A stretch of 10,005 bases of DNA from Chlamydiia bacterium (GCA_028293095.1 JAQGPK010000144.1:1-10005), one strand, 5' to 3'. Counted from the stretch's first letter, positions 1 through 6,091 are shown. Numbers and translations: made by a program. Notes: generated from the sequence alone by a model not told the origin.

Positions 1-36
1 CGGGTACCAGAGCCAGGAAAAGTGATCTATTGGTAG
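1..36 (+). other. possible 3' tail of an upstream plus-strand gene (uncertain)
   Basis: All three forward frames close within the first 44 bases. Frame 1 reads RVPEPGKVIYW then TAG at 34-36; frame 3 reads GTRARKSDLLVEA then TAA at 42-44. Either could be the C-terminus of a gene entering from the left and converging on hpt, which would suit the hairpin that follows at 51-74. There is too little sequence to choose between frames or to name a product. Confidence 0.2.
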
Positions 37-45
37 AGGCATAAA

Positions 46-76
46 GAGAGTGACTCGGCTGATAGGCCGAGTCATC
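46..76 (-). terminator. hairpin terminator downstream of hpt, possibly bidirectional
   Basis: TGACTCGGC (51-59) and GCCGAGTCA (66-74) form a perfect 9-bp GC-rich stem with a 6-base loop, starting 9 bases past the hpt stop codon. On the minus strand the stem is followed by a pyrimidine stretch (CTCTCTTT) rather than a clean T run; on the plus strand the tail is weaker. It probably ends hpt transcription and may also serve a gene converging from the left. Confidence 0.6.
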
Positions 77-82
77 AATTGA

Positions 83-679
83 CTATCGAGACAGCTTGAT
101 AGGTACTTGAGGTGCTACAACTACATAGATACCTGGAAGCTGTCGATACTGCTCTTTATAATCCAAACCATATCCTACAACAAAGCGATCAGCAATTTCA
201 AAGAGCGTATAGGTTGGGCGATAGGCAGTTTTTCGAGGAATTTGTTTTGAGAGAAGCACAAGCGTTTGAATGCTTTTAGGGCCCTTTTCTTGGAATTTTC
301 TCACAAGTGTTGTCATTGTATTACCTGTATCAAAGATATCATCAACAATCAGAACGTTTTTACCTGCAAGATCAAGTGTATCAAGCCCTGTGATCTTGAG
401 CTCACCTGCTGTTGCTCCATTTTTGCCGTAGCTGCTGGCTTTAATGTATTCGAGAGTAATAGGTATATGAAGCTTACGAATTAAGTCTGTTGTGACGCAA
501 ACGGCACCCTTCATTACCATGACAATGGTGAGCTCTTCATTCCGGTAATCATTATCGATTTTTAAGGCAACTTCACTAATTTTTTTTGCTATATTTTCTT
601 GACTAATGAGAAGTTGCAAGTTGTCTTTAGCGCTACAAAACGAGGTAACACAAAGAAATAACATGAGGAGCTTTTTCAT
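83..679 (-). CDS. hpt: hypoxanthine(-guanine) phosphoribosyltransferase with N-terminal signal peptide
   Basis: This enzyme salvages hypoxanthine or guanine by condensing it with PRPP to give IMP or GMP. Counting from the longer ATG at 691 (202 aa), the type I PRPP loop VLIVDDIFDTGNT is at 113-125, the flexible-loop SSYG at 86-89, MKGA at 60-63, the purine-contacting Lys near 149, and FVVGYGLDY at 170-178. All are typical of Hpt, and the core has the usual length of about 175-180 residues. The unusual part is the N-terminus. Starting at the second ATG (679) gives MKK, an 11-residue hydrophobic stretch and CSA before the enzyme core, a classic Sec signal with cleavage after Ala21. I prefer this start because GGAA lies 6 bases before it, while the first ATG has no ribosome binding site. 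No lipobox is present. Gene identity is secure; export is a prediction. Confidence 0.93.
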   Translation of the reverse strand: MKKLLMLFLCVTSFCSAKDNLQLLISQENIAKKISEVALKIDNDYRNEELTIVMVMKGAVCVTTDLIRKLHIPITLEYIKASSYGKNGATAGELKITGLDTLDLAGKNVLIVDDIFDTGNTMTTLVRKFQEKGPKSIQTLVLLSKQIPRKTAYRPTYTLFEIADRFVVGYGLDYKEQYRQLPGIYVVVAPQVPIKLSR

Positions 680-749
680 GGGATGTTCCATTTATTTAAG
701 TTAAAAAATTGAATGGTAGGAAGCCGAGAATGAGAAGCAATAGGCAACT

Positions 750-778
750 TTCAAGGCAGCGCATTTACCAATTATAAG
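750..778 (+). promoter_or_regulatory. candidate sigma70-type promoter for the FKBP gene
   Basis: TTCAAG (750-755) and TATAAG (773-778) are separated by 17 bases in the divergent region between hpt and the FKBP gene. The -10 box is one base from consensus; the -35 box matches at only three positions. The start codon lies about 50 bases past the predicted transcription start. Confidence 0.35.
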
Positions 779-835
779 CTTTACCAAAAATGGCATTTTC
801 AGGGAAAATTGTTTTTCATAAACCAAGAGATAGAT

Positions 836-1198
836 ATGGAAACAAAAACACAAGAATTGCCATCAGGGCTTAAATATCAGATACTTACTGTAGGAAAAGG
901 CGCGAAGCCGAAAAAAGGACAAACTGTCGTTGTTCACTATACCGGCTGGCTGGATGACCATGGGAAACAAGGTAAAAAATTTGACAGCAGCGTTGATCGT
1001 GGTGAAAAGTTTCGCTTTCCGATCGGGCTTGGCCGTGTGATTAAAGGCTGGGATGAGGGCGTTTTGGATATGGCTATTGGTGAGAAGAGAAGACTCATTA
1101 TTCCAGCTCACCTCGGATATGGAGCAGCAGGTGCTGGAAGCTCAATTCCAGGCCATGCAACCCTTATTTTTGATGTAGAGCTTTTCGAAGTTCAATAA
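836..1198 (+). CDS. FKBP-type peptidyl-prolyl cis-trans isomerase, single domain
   Basis: A 120-residue protein that is almost entirely one FKBP domain; it catalyses cis-trans isomerisation of Xaa-Pro bonds in folding proteins. Hallmarks in order: VHYTG (33-37), KKFDSS (47-52), the Arg of DRGEKF (54-59), GRVIKGWDEG (66-75) with the pocket-floor Trp72, LGYG (93-96) and IPGHATLIFDVEL near the end. These match the aromatic ligand-binding pocket of FKBP12, so the protein is probably active. It has no signal peptide or dimerisation domain, unlike the Mip/FkpA macrophage-infectivity type, so it is predicted to be cytoplasmic. The loop after HYTG is a few residues longer than in FKBP12. The frame could be extended to a TTG at 809, but ATG 836 gives the usual family N-terminus. 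It stands alone, divergent from hpt. Confidence 0.93.
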   Translation: METKTQELPSGLKYQILTVGKGAKPKKGQTVVVHYTGWLDDHGKQGKKFDSSVDRGEKFRFPIGLGRVIKGWDEGVLDMAIGEKRRLIIPAHLGYGAAGAGSSIPGHATLIFDVELFEVQ

Positions 1199-1217
1199 TT
1201 TAAGAACTTTCTTTAAT

Positions 1218-1256
1218 AAGCTAGTTGGAAATTTTGCAGTTTCCAATTAGTTATAC
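1218..1256 (+). terminator. terminator-like hairpin after the FKBP gene
   Basis: CTAGTTGGAAA (1221-1231) pairs with TTTCCAATTAG (1240-1250) through an 11-bp stem with one G-T wobble and an 8-base loop, 22 bases past the stop codon. The following bases (TTATACTATC) are only moderately T-rich. The position suits transcription termination of the FKBP gene. Confidence 0.5.
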
Positions 1257-1267
1257 TATCATTGAAT

Positions 1268-1482
1268 TATTTTACCACAGAGAGACGCAAAGGATACTCA
1301 AAGAGAAAATTTGTAAGATATTTTTCCCTAATTCTATATCTTCATACATAGAGAAGAATTACAGAAACCTCTCTCTGTGATCTCTGTGTTCTCTGTGGTA
1401 AAAAATAAAAAAGCCTCTACCATACATTGCGTGGCTACTCTTTGCGCCTTTGCGTCTCCTGTATTTCTTTGCGTTAAAAAAT
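1268..1482. repeat. composite non-coding repeat of ACCACAGAG and ACGCAAAG words
   Basis: TTTTACCACAGAG (1270-1282) has a perfect 13-bp inverted partner at 1391-1403, and GAGACGCAAAGG (1282-1293) has a perfect 12-bp inverted partner at 1447-1458. The left arm therefore joins two words that occur separately on the right. On the right, three 9-base units beginning CTCTGTG lie in tandem at 1373-1399, and CTTTGCG occurs at 1440, 1448 and 1467. No open reading frame spans it. Similar ACCACAGAG / ACGCAAAG tracts are, as I recall, scattered between genes in many unrelated bacteria, which suggests a dispersed repeat element. Confidence 0.7.
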
Positions 1483-1704
1483 CCTAAAGTCGAGTCTGTG
1501 ATCTCGAGTTTCTAACCTTTTTATTCTTTATCTAAAATGTACTATTTTATACATGTAAAAATACCGTTTATGTTATAATTATATCTTTAATAACTAAATT
1601 AATTATAATTAAGCACTTTAATACGTACTTTAATGCTTTAGATAGATCGACTTTTGTAAAATTAATGATCCTCGATAAGGTAAAAACTTTGCATATTCAT
1701 GTAA

Positions 1705-1732
1705 TTGGACCTTTGAAGGCTAGCGATATAAT
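1705..1732 (+). promoter_or_regulatory. sigma70-type promoter for the lipoprotein gene
   Basis: A perfect TATAAT (1727-1732) lies 16 bases after TTGGAC (1705-1710), which matches the -35 consensus at three positions. Predicted transcription starts near 1739, giving a leader of about 45 bases. AGG at 1777-1779, five bases before ATG 1785, serves as ribosome binding site. Confidence 0.5.
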
Positions 1733-1784
1733 TAAAATAGCATAAATGATTAATAATTAATATTTTTTAATAAGGCAGGTTGTT

Positions 1785-2243
1785 ATGCGTTTTATACTAA
1801 GTTTGCTTGTATGTTTTACAGTAACAAGCTGTGCAACTGTGTTACATGGAACAAGACAGACGGTGACAATCACATCAAATCCATCAGGCGCTCTCGTTAC
1901 TGATGGGTGCACAGTCTGGAGAACACCTGTTAAAATTAACTTCAAACGTAAGCATGACTATCAGCTAGCAATCTTTAAACCAGGATTTACATCTCAAGTG
2001 ATTCATATAAAGCGCTCCTTCAATGGAGCAGTTGTCGGGAACGTGTTGTTGCTGGGAAGTGTTCTGTGGGTAGGTGTTGATGCCATTTCTGGTGGAAGAT
2101 GGAAGTTTTCACCAGAGAGCTATGCTATTAAATTACAGCCACTTGTATCTCATAATGAAATGATCGCAACAGCTGATCCAATTTCCAAAGCGATCATTGA
2201 GCAGATTGTACTTGTGGGACAAAGAGAAGAGCTACTGAATTGA
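1785..2243 (+). CDS. PEGA-type outer-membrane lipoprotein
   Basis: A 152-residue protein with a lipoprotein signal: basic MR, hydrophobic run, then lipobox VTSC with the lipidated Cys at 16, followed by Ala rather than Asp, which suggests outer-membrane sorting. The mature start CATVLHGTRQTVTITSNPSG (16-35) is typical of small lipoproteins whose next segment is a PEGA-like beta domain. That segment runs to about 75, with TP at 47-48 and KPGF at 65-68. A hydrophobic stretch (82-98) and DAISGG (99-104) then precede the C-terminal tail, an arrangement common in this family. Its biochemical role is unknown; such proteins are thought to sit in or under the envelope. It has its own promoter. Its last 50 bases overlap the end of the opposing MsrB-like gene. 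Confidence 0.8.
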   Translation: MRFILSLLVCFTVTSCATVLHGTRQTVTITSNPSGALVTDGCTVWRTPVKINFKRKHDYQLAIFKPGFTSQVIHIKRSFNGAVVGNVLLLGSVLWVGVDAISGGRWKFSPESYAIKLQPLVSHNEMIATADPISKAIIEQIVLVGQREELLN

Positions 2244-2751
2244 TGCTATAGCGCTTTCCTGTAGGCGGTGGGCCATCATCAAATACATGACCTAAATGCG
2301 CGCCACAGCGGCTACAAAGTGCTTCTATTCGTTTTTGAAAAGAAGATGTATCTTCTTGTAAGAGAATGTTTTGTGGATTTATGGGTTTTGTAAAGCTTGG
2401 CCAGCCAGTTTTGGAGTCATACTTATCAGAGGATGAGAAAAGCGGAAGGTAACACGCGCTACACTCATAGACACCAACGCCTGTAAAAGCATCATATTTA
2501 CCAGAGAAAGCGGGTTCTGTGCCTTTTTTGCGCATGACTTTGTATTGCTCAGGAGAGAGCCTTCTTGCCCATTCTTCATCTGGCAAGCTGAATTTTTCAA
2601 CAGCCGTAACAACTACCTTCTCTGTACTTTTATTCTTTATTTCTACCGGCGAAGGAAAAAAATGATAGGAAAGATTGTACAGTAATAAACAACCAATAGC
2701 TGCAACCGCAAGCCAGGTAAGTAGTAAGTCATTTTTCGATTTTGGTGGCAT
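2194..2751 (-). CDS. membrane-anchored MsrB-fold protein lacking the catalytic Cys
   Basis: A 185-residue protein with an N-terminal membrane anchor (about 9-31, no cleavage site) and a SelR/MsrB domain at about 55-178. MsrB reduces methionine-R-sulfoxide in proteins; an anchored copy would work in the periplasm. Visible family features are YDSKTGWPSF (111-120), two zinc CxxC pairs (Cys97/Cys100 and Cys146/Cys149), GAHLGHVFDDG (150-160) and PTGKRYSINS (163-172). In active enzymes the last motif reads RYCxNS, and that Cys is the catalytic residue; here codon 169 is AGC, Ser. The common resolving-Cys position before GWPSF is Thr. The only other Cys (21) is in the anchor. The fold is secure, but ordinary activity is doubtful. 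GGAG 7 bases before ATG 2751 supports the start. msrB describes the fold only, so no symbol is assigned. Confidence 0.88.
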   Translation of the reverse strand: MPPKSKNDLLLTWLAVAAIGCLLLYNLSYHFFPSPVEIKNKSTEKVVVTAVEKFSLPDEEWARRLSPEQYKVMRKKGTEPAFSGKYDAFTGVGVYECSACYLPLFSSSDKYDSKTGWPSFTKPINPQNILLQEDTSSFQKRIEALCSRCGAHLGHVFDDGPPPTGKRYSINSVALLFVPQVQSAQ

Positions 2752-2880
2752 ATAAATTCTCCATTAAACCTTTTATTAACAAATACAGTGCTTTTCGTCA
2801 TTATTTTTTTGTGTATTTCGGATAAAATATATTCCATCTACTTTTTTTATGTAGTTTTATATTTTTTATATTATTTTAAA
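2752..2880. other. AT-rich divergent spacer
   Basis: The spacer between the MsrB-like gene (minus) and the Cdc20-like gene (plus) is extremely AT-rich. It must hold the minus-strand promoter, but I cannot pick out a convincing -35/-10 pair for it. No gene is seen here. Confidence 0.4.
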
Positions 2881-2909
2881 TTGATTGATAGTAATTAGAC
2901 TGATATACT
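2881..2909 (+). promoter_or_regulatory. sigma70-type promoter for the Cdc20-like gene
   Basis: TTGATT (2881-2886) and TATACT (2904-2909) are separated by exactly 17 bases, a good housekeeping-type promoter. Transcription would start near 2915, leaving a leader of only about 15 bases that consists mostly of the ribosome binding site. Confidence 0.6.
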
Positions 2910-2920
2910 TTTTCCTCTGC

Positions 2921-2926
2921 AGGAGG
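2921..2926 (+). promoter_or_regulatory. strong Shine-Dalgarno of the Cdc20-like gene
   Basis: AGGAGG sits four bases before ATG 2931, the best ribosome binding site in the window. It shows that this eukaryotic-looking gene is set up for bacterial translation. CCTC (2914-2917) could pair with GAGG (2923-2926) and mask it if the transcript starts far enough upstream. Confidence 0.75.
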
Positions 2927-2930
2927 AGCT

Positions 2931-4355
2931 ATGTCATTACTATCATCACAGACTTTACACTATTCGGGTACTTCTGATCAGCAGAACTACGAGCCACCAA
3001 AAGCCTATGTAGGGGATAGACTCATTGCTCTTCGGAATGTGCCTTTTGAAGATCTCCGACAGGATAAACTCCAGTTTGGAAGTACTTCTCTTTTTACTGA
3101 AGCTTCTCTGCCGTTACCCTCAAATTTGATGGAAGATCGCTATATCGAAAAGCAAGTCAATCAAATATATAAAGATGCTCTTTCAGTAAGTTTTTATGGT
3201 GACATGTATCAAAAAATTGTAAAACAGCCTATTTTATCATTCGGGACGCCTCATACTACGTCTCTCTCCACAGCCTTATCGGGTATCGATAGGAAGATGG
3301 GTGGAAAGATAACTTTATCGATGGAGGGCCGTCGTCAAATTTCAAGTACACCCTTTAAAATTTTAGATGCACCTCTACTTACAGACAACTTTTATTCCCA
3401 ACCCATATCTTGGTCATCCTCCAATCAGTTAGGAATTGCTCTCGATAACACTATCTATGTATATGATGTATTGACTCAGGGAATTGATTCCGTGTATCAA
3501 GCAGATCATGCGACAAAGTTCCCGCAAACTATAACATGGCTTCCAGGTGGAAATACATTTGGTTTTGGTAGTAACAGGGGTGATATTAATTTTTTTGATA
3601 TTGCTAAGAAAGCCATCGTGAATACGTGTAATAGAGGTGTCCGATCAAGGCTCTTTTCAATTCAAGCTTTGAGTGATAAGATAGTAGTAGGAGGTGCTCG
3701 CTCTGGGGAATTGAGCATCTTTGATCAACGAACGCAGTCAATAAAAGTAAAGTCATATCAGGCGATGGGCTCATCTGTCTGTTCGTTAGGGGTATCTCCT
3801 GTCTCTTCATTAATGCTAGCTGCGGGGTACAGTAATGGCAAGGTGCGCATTTGGGATCTACGTTTAACGGAGCGTCCTGTAGTGACATTTTCCGAATTTA
3901 CTGATGCGGTAAAAGCTCTTAGTTGGACACCTTGGGATCCAGAACGGTTACTTGCAGGTGGCAGTAGTAAGGATCGCCATATTCGTCTATTGAATACTCA
4001 TACAGAAACTGTTGAAGATAGCGTCGATACAGGATCGCAAGTCTGTACCATTCAAGTCTCAGAGTACTATCGGGAATTTATTTCAACTCATGGAAGCCCT
4101 CACAATACAGTCCATATATGGAAGAATTTGAAAAAAGCAACAGCGAGACCATCGCTTCTGATTCCTTGTGAGACCTTATGTAAGGCTGAAACAAGAGTAT
4201 TACATTCTGCAATGAGCCCTGATGGAATAGCGCTTGTGGCAGGATCTAGTGAGAAGGGGAAAAAGCATGGAGATATTAAGTTTTGGAAAGTCTTTGAACA
4301 TGCAAAAGAGAAAAAAACGAGAGACTCTCTTTTTGATCGTTATACCATTCGTTGA
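2931..4355 (+). CDS. eukaryotic-type Cdc20/Cdh1-like WD40 protein, likely host-directed APC/C co-activator mimic
   Basis: A 474-residue protein resembling Cdc20/Fizzy and Cdh1, the co-activators that bring substrates to the anaphase-promoting complex. Residues 1-130 are mostly polar, with a C-box-like GDRLIALR (28-35; eukaryotic form DR[FY]IPxR). RRQISSTPFKILDAP (134-148) then NFY and WSS match the stretch that opens the Cdc20 propeller. Seven WD40 blades follow at about 159-180, 199-224, 240-266, 282-310, 325-357, 370-398 and 422-453. Several carry Cdc20-specific rather than generic WD40 words: AVKALSWTPW, KDRHIR, DTGSQVC, STHG, AMSPDG and FWKVFE. The protein ends in Ile-Arg, as true co-activators do. 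There is no signal peptide; the Ser/Thr/Gln-rich start would suit type III secretion. Base composition looks like that of its neighbours, so any acquisition from a eukaryote is probably old. Family resemblance is clear; secretion and APC/C action are inferred. Confidence 0.9.
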   Translation: MSLLSSQTLHYSGTSDQQNYEPPKAYVGDRLIALRNVPFEDLRQDKLQFGSTSLFTEASLPLPSNLMEDRYIEKQVNQIYKDALSVSFYGDMYQKIVKQPILSFGTPHTTSLSTALSGIDRKMGGKITLSMEGRRQISSTPFKILDAPLLTDNFYSQPISWSSSNQLGIALDNTIYVYDVLTQGIDSVYQADHATKFPQTITWLPGGNTFGFGSNRGDINFFDIAKKAIVNTCNRGVRSRLFSIQALSDKIVVGGARSGELSIFDQRTQSIKVKSYQAMGSSVCSLGVSPVSSLMLAAGYSNGKVRIWDLRLTERPVVTFSEFTDAVKALSWTPWDPERLLAGGSSKDRHIRLLNTHTETVEDSVDTGSQVCTIQVSEYYREFISTHGSPHNTVHIWKNLKKATARPSLLIPCETLCKAETRVLHSAMSPDGIALVAGSSEKGKKHGDIKFWKVFEHAKEKKTRDSLFDRYTIR

Positions 4356-4363
4356 TTCAATGT

Positions 4364-4399
4364 AAAAAGTGAGAGAGTACTAACACTCTCTCACTCATT
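4364..4399. terminator. bidirectional terminator between the Cdc20-like and helicase genes
   Basis: AGTGAGAGAGT (4368-4378) and ACTCTCTCACT (4385-4395) form a perfect 11-bp stem with a 6-base loop between two convergent genes. Read on the minus strand the stem runs into T5 (4368-4364), a good intrinsic terminator for the helicase gene. On the plus strand it is followed by CATTTG, weaker but usable. Confidence 0.85.
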
Positions 4400-4407
4400 T
4401 GAAAGGA

Positions 4408-5892
4408 TTATTTCCTACGGAACCCTTCAGAAGATGGTCTTCGTGGGCCACGATCATCGCGTCCGCGATCATCACGGCGAGGAGGACCACTGCGGTCATC
4501 TCTATCACGAGATGGTCCACGTGAGAAGTTACCTGTAGAGGAGCGCGGTCTATCAGATACGCGATCTCTTGGAGCCTCGACTGCTTCTTTTGCTCGCTTT
4601 TTAGGCTCAGATAGCATCTTTAAGAGAGCTGCAGCGATATCAAGTGAGTTGGTTTCATCAACCATGATTCTTTCGATAAGGCTTATAGAACGCTCAAGAC
4701 CGCCAGCTTTGATGGTTTCTTTGATTTTATCAACCAGCTGATTGGCTTTGTTTTCTTCAACATCTGTGACTGTTGGAAGTTTAGTTGGAAGAATCTTACT
4801 ATTGGTAAATTGTCCAATGCGCTTGAGGTTATTCATCTCACGACCGACAACAAACGTAAACGCTTTTCCTTTACGGCCAACGCGTCCTGTTCTTCCAATA
4901 CGGTGTACGTAGTCTTCTTCATCATAGGGAAGGTCGAGATTATAGACAGCTTCTATATCATCAACATCAATACCACGGGCTGCAATGTCTGTGGCTACAA
5001 GGATTTCGACAGTTCCTTTGCGGAAATTGCCCATCACGCGATCACGATCACGCTGTTTCAAATCGCCATGGAGTCCGCCTACGAGATAGCCACGTCGTTC
5101 AAGATGTTCGACAACATCATCTACTCGGCGTTTAGTATTGCAGAACACAACCGAGAGCTTAGTGTGGTTTAGGTCGAGAAGGCGAGAGAGCGCATCGATT
5201 TTTTGATCGTTACGTACTTCGAGGTAAAATTGCTCGATGAGAGGTGCTGACATCTGTTGACGTGCAACCTGTACGTGCTCTGGATTTGTCTGATAGGTTT
5301 TTGTTAGATGAAGAATGGCCTTCGGCATAGTTGCTGAGAAGAAAACGGTTTGTGCTTCATCTTTGACAAATTTGAGGATTTCTTCAATTGCATCGCGGAA
5401 GCCCATGTTGAGCATCTCATCTGCTTCATCAAGAACTACCATGTGGACTGTTTCTAGGCGAATTGTTTTACGATCGATGTGATCATAAATACGACCTGGT
5501 GTTCCAACAATAATTTGAGGACGCAGAGATCTGAGCGATTTTAATTGGTGTTCGATTGGCTGTCCACCGTATACAGGTAGAACATGCACTTCAGGAATAA
5601 ATTTAAGAAGTCTGCCAAGTTCTTCTGCAACTTGAATAGCAAGTTCGCGTGTTGGACAGAGGATAAGACCTTGAATCTGTTTATTGCTTTTATCGATCTT
5701 TTCGATCATCGGAATGCCGAAAGCGGCAGTTTTACCAGTTCCAGTTTGCGCTTGGCCGATGATATCCTTACCTTCTAAAATAAGAGGTATTGTCATTGAC
5801 TGGATGGGGGAGGCCTTTTCAAAGCCCATGCTCTGAATGCCTTGAAGGATTTCTGAGGATAATTTCATATCCGCAAATTTTAAAGTTTCCAT
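4408..5892 (-). CDS. deaD: DEAD-box ATP-dependent RNA helicase (DeaD/CsdA-like)
   Basis: A 494-residue DEAD-box helicase that unwinds RNA duplexes using ATP, acting in cold adaptation, ribosome assembly and mRNA decay. All motifs are present: Q motif at 24-36 (Gln31), I AQTGTGKT (48-55), Ia PTRELA (80-85), Ib TPGR (131-134), II DEAD (155-158), III SAT (186-188), IV VVFCNT (248-253), V ATDIAARGID (300-309) and VI HRIGRTGR (330-337). The region after 380 resembles the DeaD/CsdA group and has no obvious DbpA-type RNA-binding domain. The last 50 residues or so are rich in Arg, Asp, Gly and Pro with repeated DDR units, a disordered RNA-binding tail. The closer choice among DeaD, CshA or RhlE subfamilies is less certain. 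pnp lies upstream on the same strand, but a 623-base gap argues against one short operon. Confidence 0.93.
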   Translation of the reverse strand: METLKFADMKLSSEILQGIQSMGFEKASPIQSMTIPLILEGKDIIGQAQTGTGKTAAFGIPMIEKIDKSNKQIQGLILCPTRELAIQVAEELGRLLKFIPEVHVLPVYGGQPIEHQLKSLRSLRPQIIVGTPGRIYDHIDRKTIRLETVHMVVLDEADEMLNMGFRDAIEEILKFVKDEAQTVFFSATMPKAILHLTKTYQTNPEHVQVARQQMSAPLIEQFYLEVRNDQKIDALSRLLDLNHTKLSVVFCNTKRRVDDVVEHLERRGYLVGGLHGDLKQRDRDRVMGNFRKGTVEILVATDIAARGIDVDDIEAVYNLDLPYDEEDYVHRIGRTGRVGRKGKAFTFVVGREMNNLKRIGQFTNSKILPTKLPTVTDVEENKANQLVDKIKETIKAGGLERSISLIERIMVDETNSLDIAAALLKMLSEPKKRAKEAVEAPRDRVSDRPRSSTGNFSRGPSRDRDDRSGPPRRDDRGRDDRGPRRPSSEGFRRK

Positions 5893-6063
5893 TTGTACTC
5901 TGTGTAGTAGTTAAAAATAGGCTCGTTCTTTAAGAGAGCTGTAAAAGGAAAAGATCACAAAGATCCTCTGTTTCACATATGCCTCTGGAGTACGAGACTG
6001 TTGAGAAATATAACTTGAACGATTTCCCTAAATCCTTTTCGTCTTTTTTCTCTAAGTATCAGT

Positions 6064-6091
6064 AGACCTCTTTCAAAAGAGATCTATTTTT
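6064..6091 (+). terminator. terminator-like hairpin pointing rightward, no gene assigned
   Basis: AGACCTCTT (6064-6072) pairs with AAGAGATCT (6077-6085), one mismatch and a 4-base loop, and is followed on the plus strand by ATTTTTTC. That is the layout of an intrinsic terminator, yet no plus-strand gene precedes it. It may end an unannotated small RNA, or simply form a stem in the helicase mRNA leader on the other strand. Confidence 0.45.

Larger units (their letters stand above)
1199..1784. other. intergenic region, 586 bases
   Basis: It holds a terminator-like hairpin (1218-1256), the composite repeat (1268-1482), then about 220 bases of very AT-rich DNA with no recognisable gene, ending in the promoter of the lipoprotein gene. 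I see no tRNA or known RNA fold. CTCGAG at 1503-1508 and nearby TCGAG copies are short and may be chance. Confidence 0.6.

Noticed and set aside
626..640. Lipoprotein signal in the Hpt leader (Cys19)
   Set aside because: The residue before Cys19 is Phe, which does not fit a lipobox; an ordinary Sec signal cleaved after Ala21 fits better.
809..835. TTG start giving the FKBP protein nine extra residues
   Set aside because: The added residues are outside the FKBP fold, and AGGGA sits only four bases before the TTG; ATG 836 gives the usual domain start.
2643..2837. 64-codon minus-strand frame overlapping the MsrB-like gene start
   Set aside because: It overlaps the better supported gene in another frame, and shows no motif.
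4408..4560. CRISPR-like or tandem DNA repeats in the Arg/Asp-rich helicase tail
   Set aside because: The short GATCATCG-type repeats only reflect repeated Asp-Asp-Arg codons in the disordered tail.
4810..5172. 120-codon frame antisense to the helicase gene
   Set aside because: It lies wholly opposite conserved helicase motifs IV-VI and has no family features of its own.
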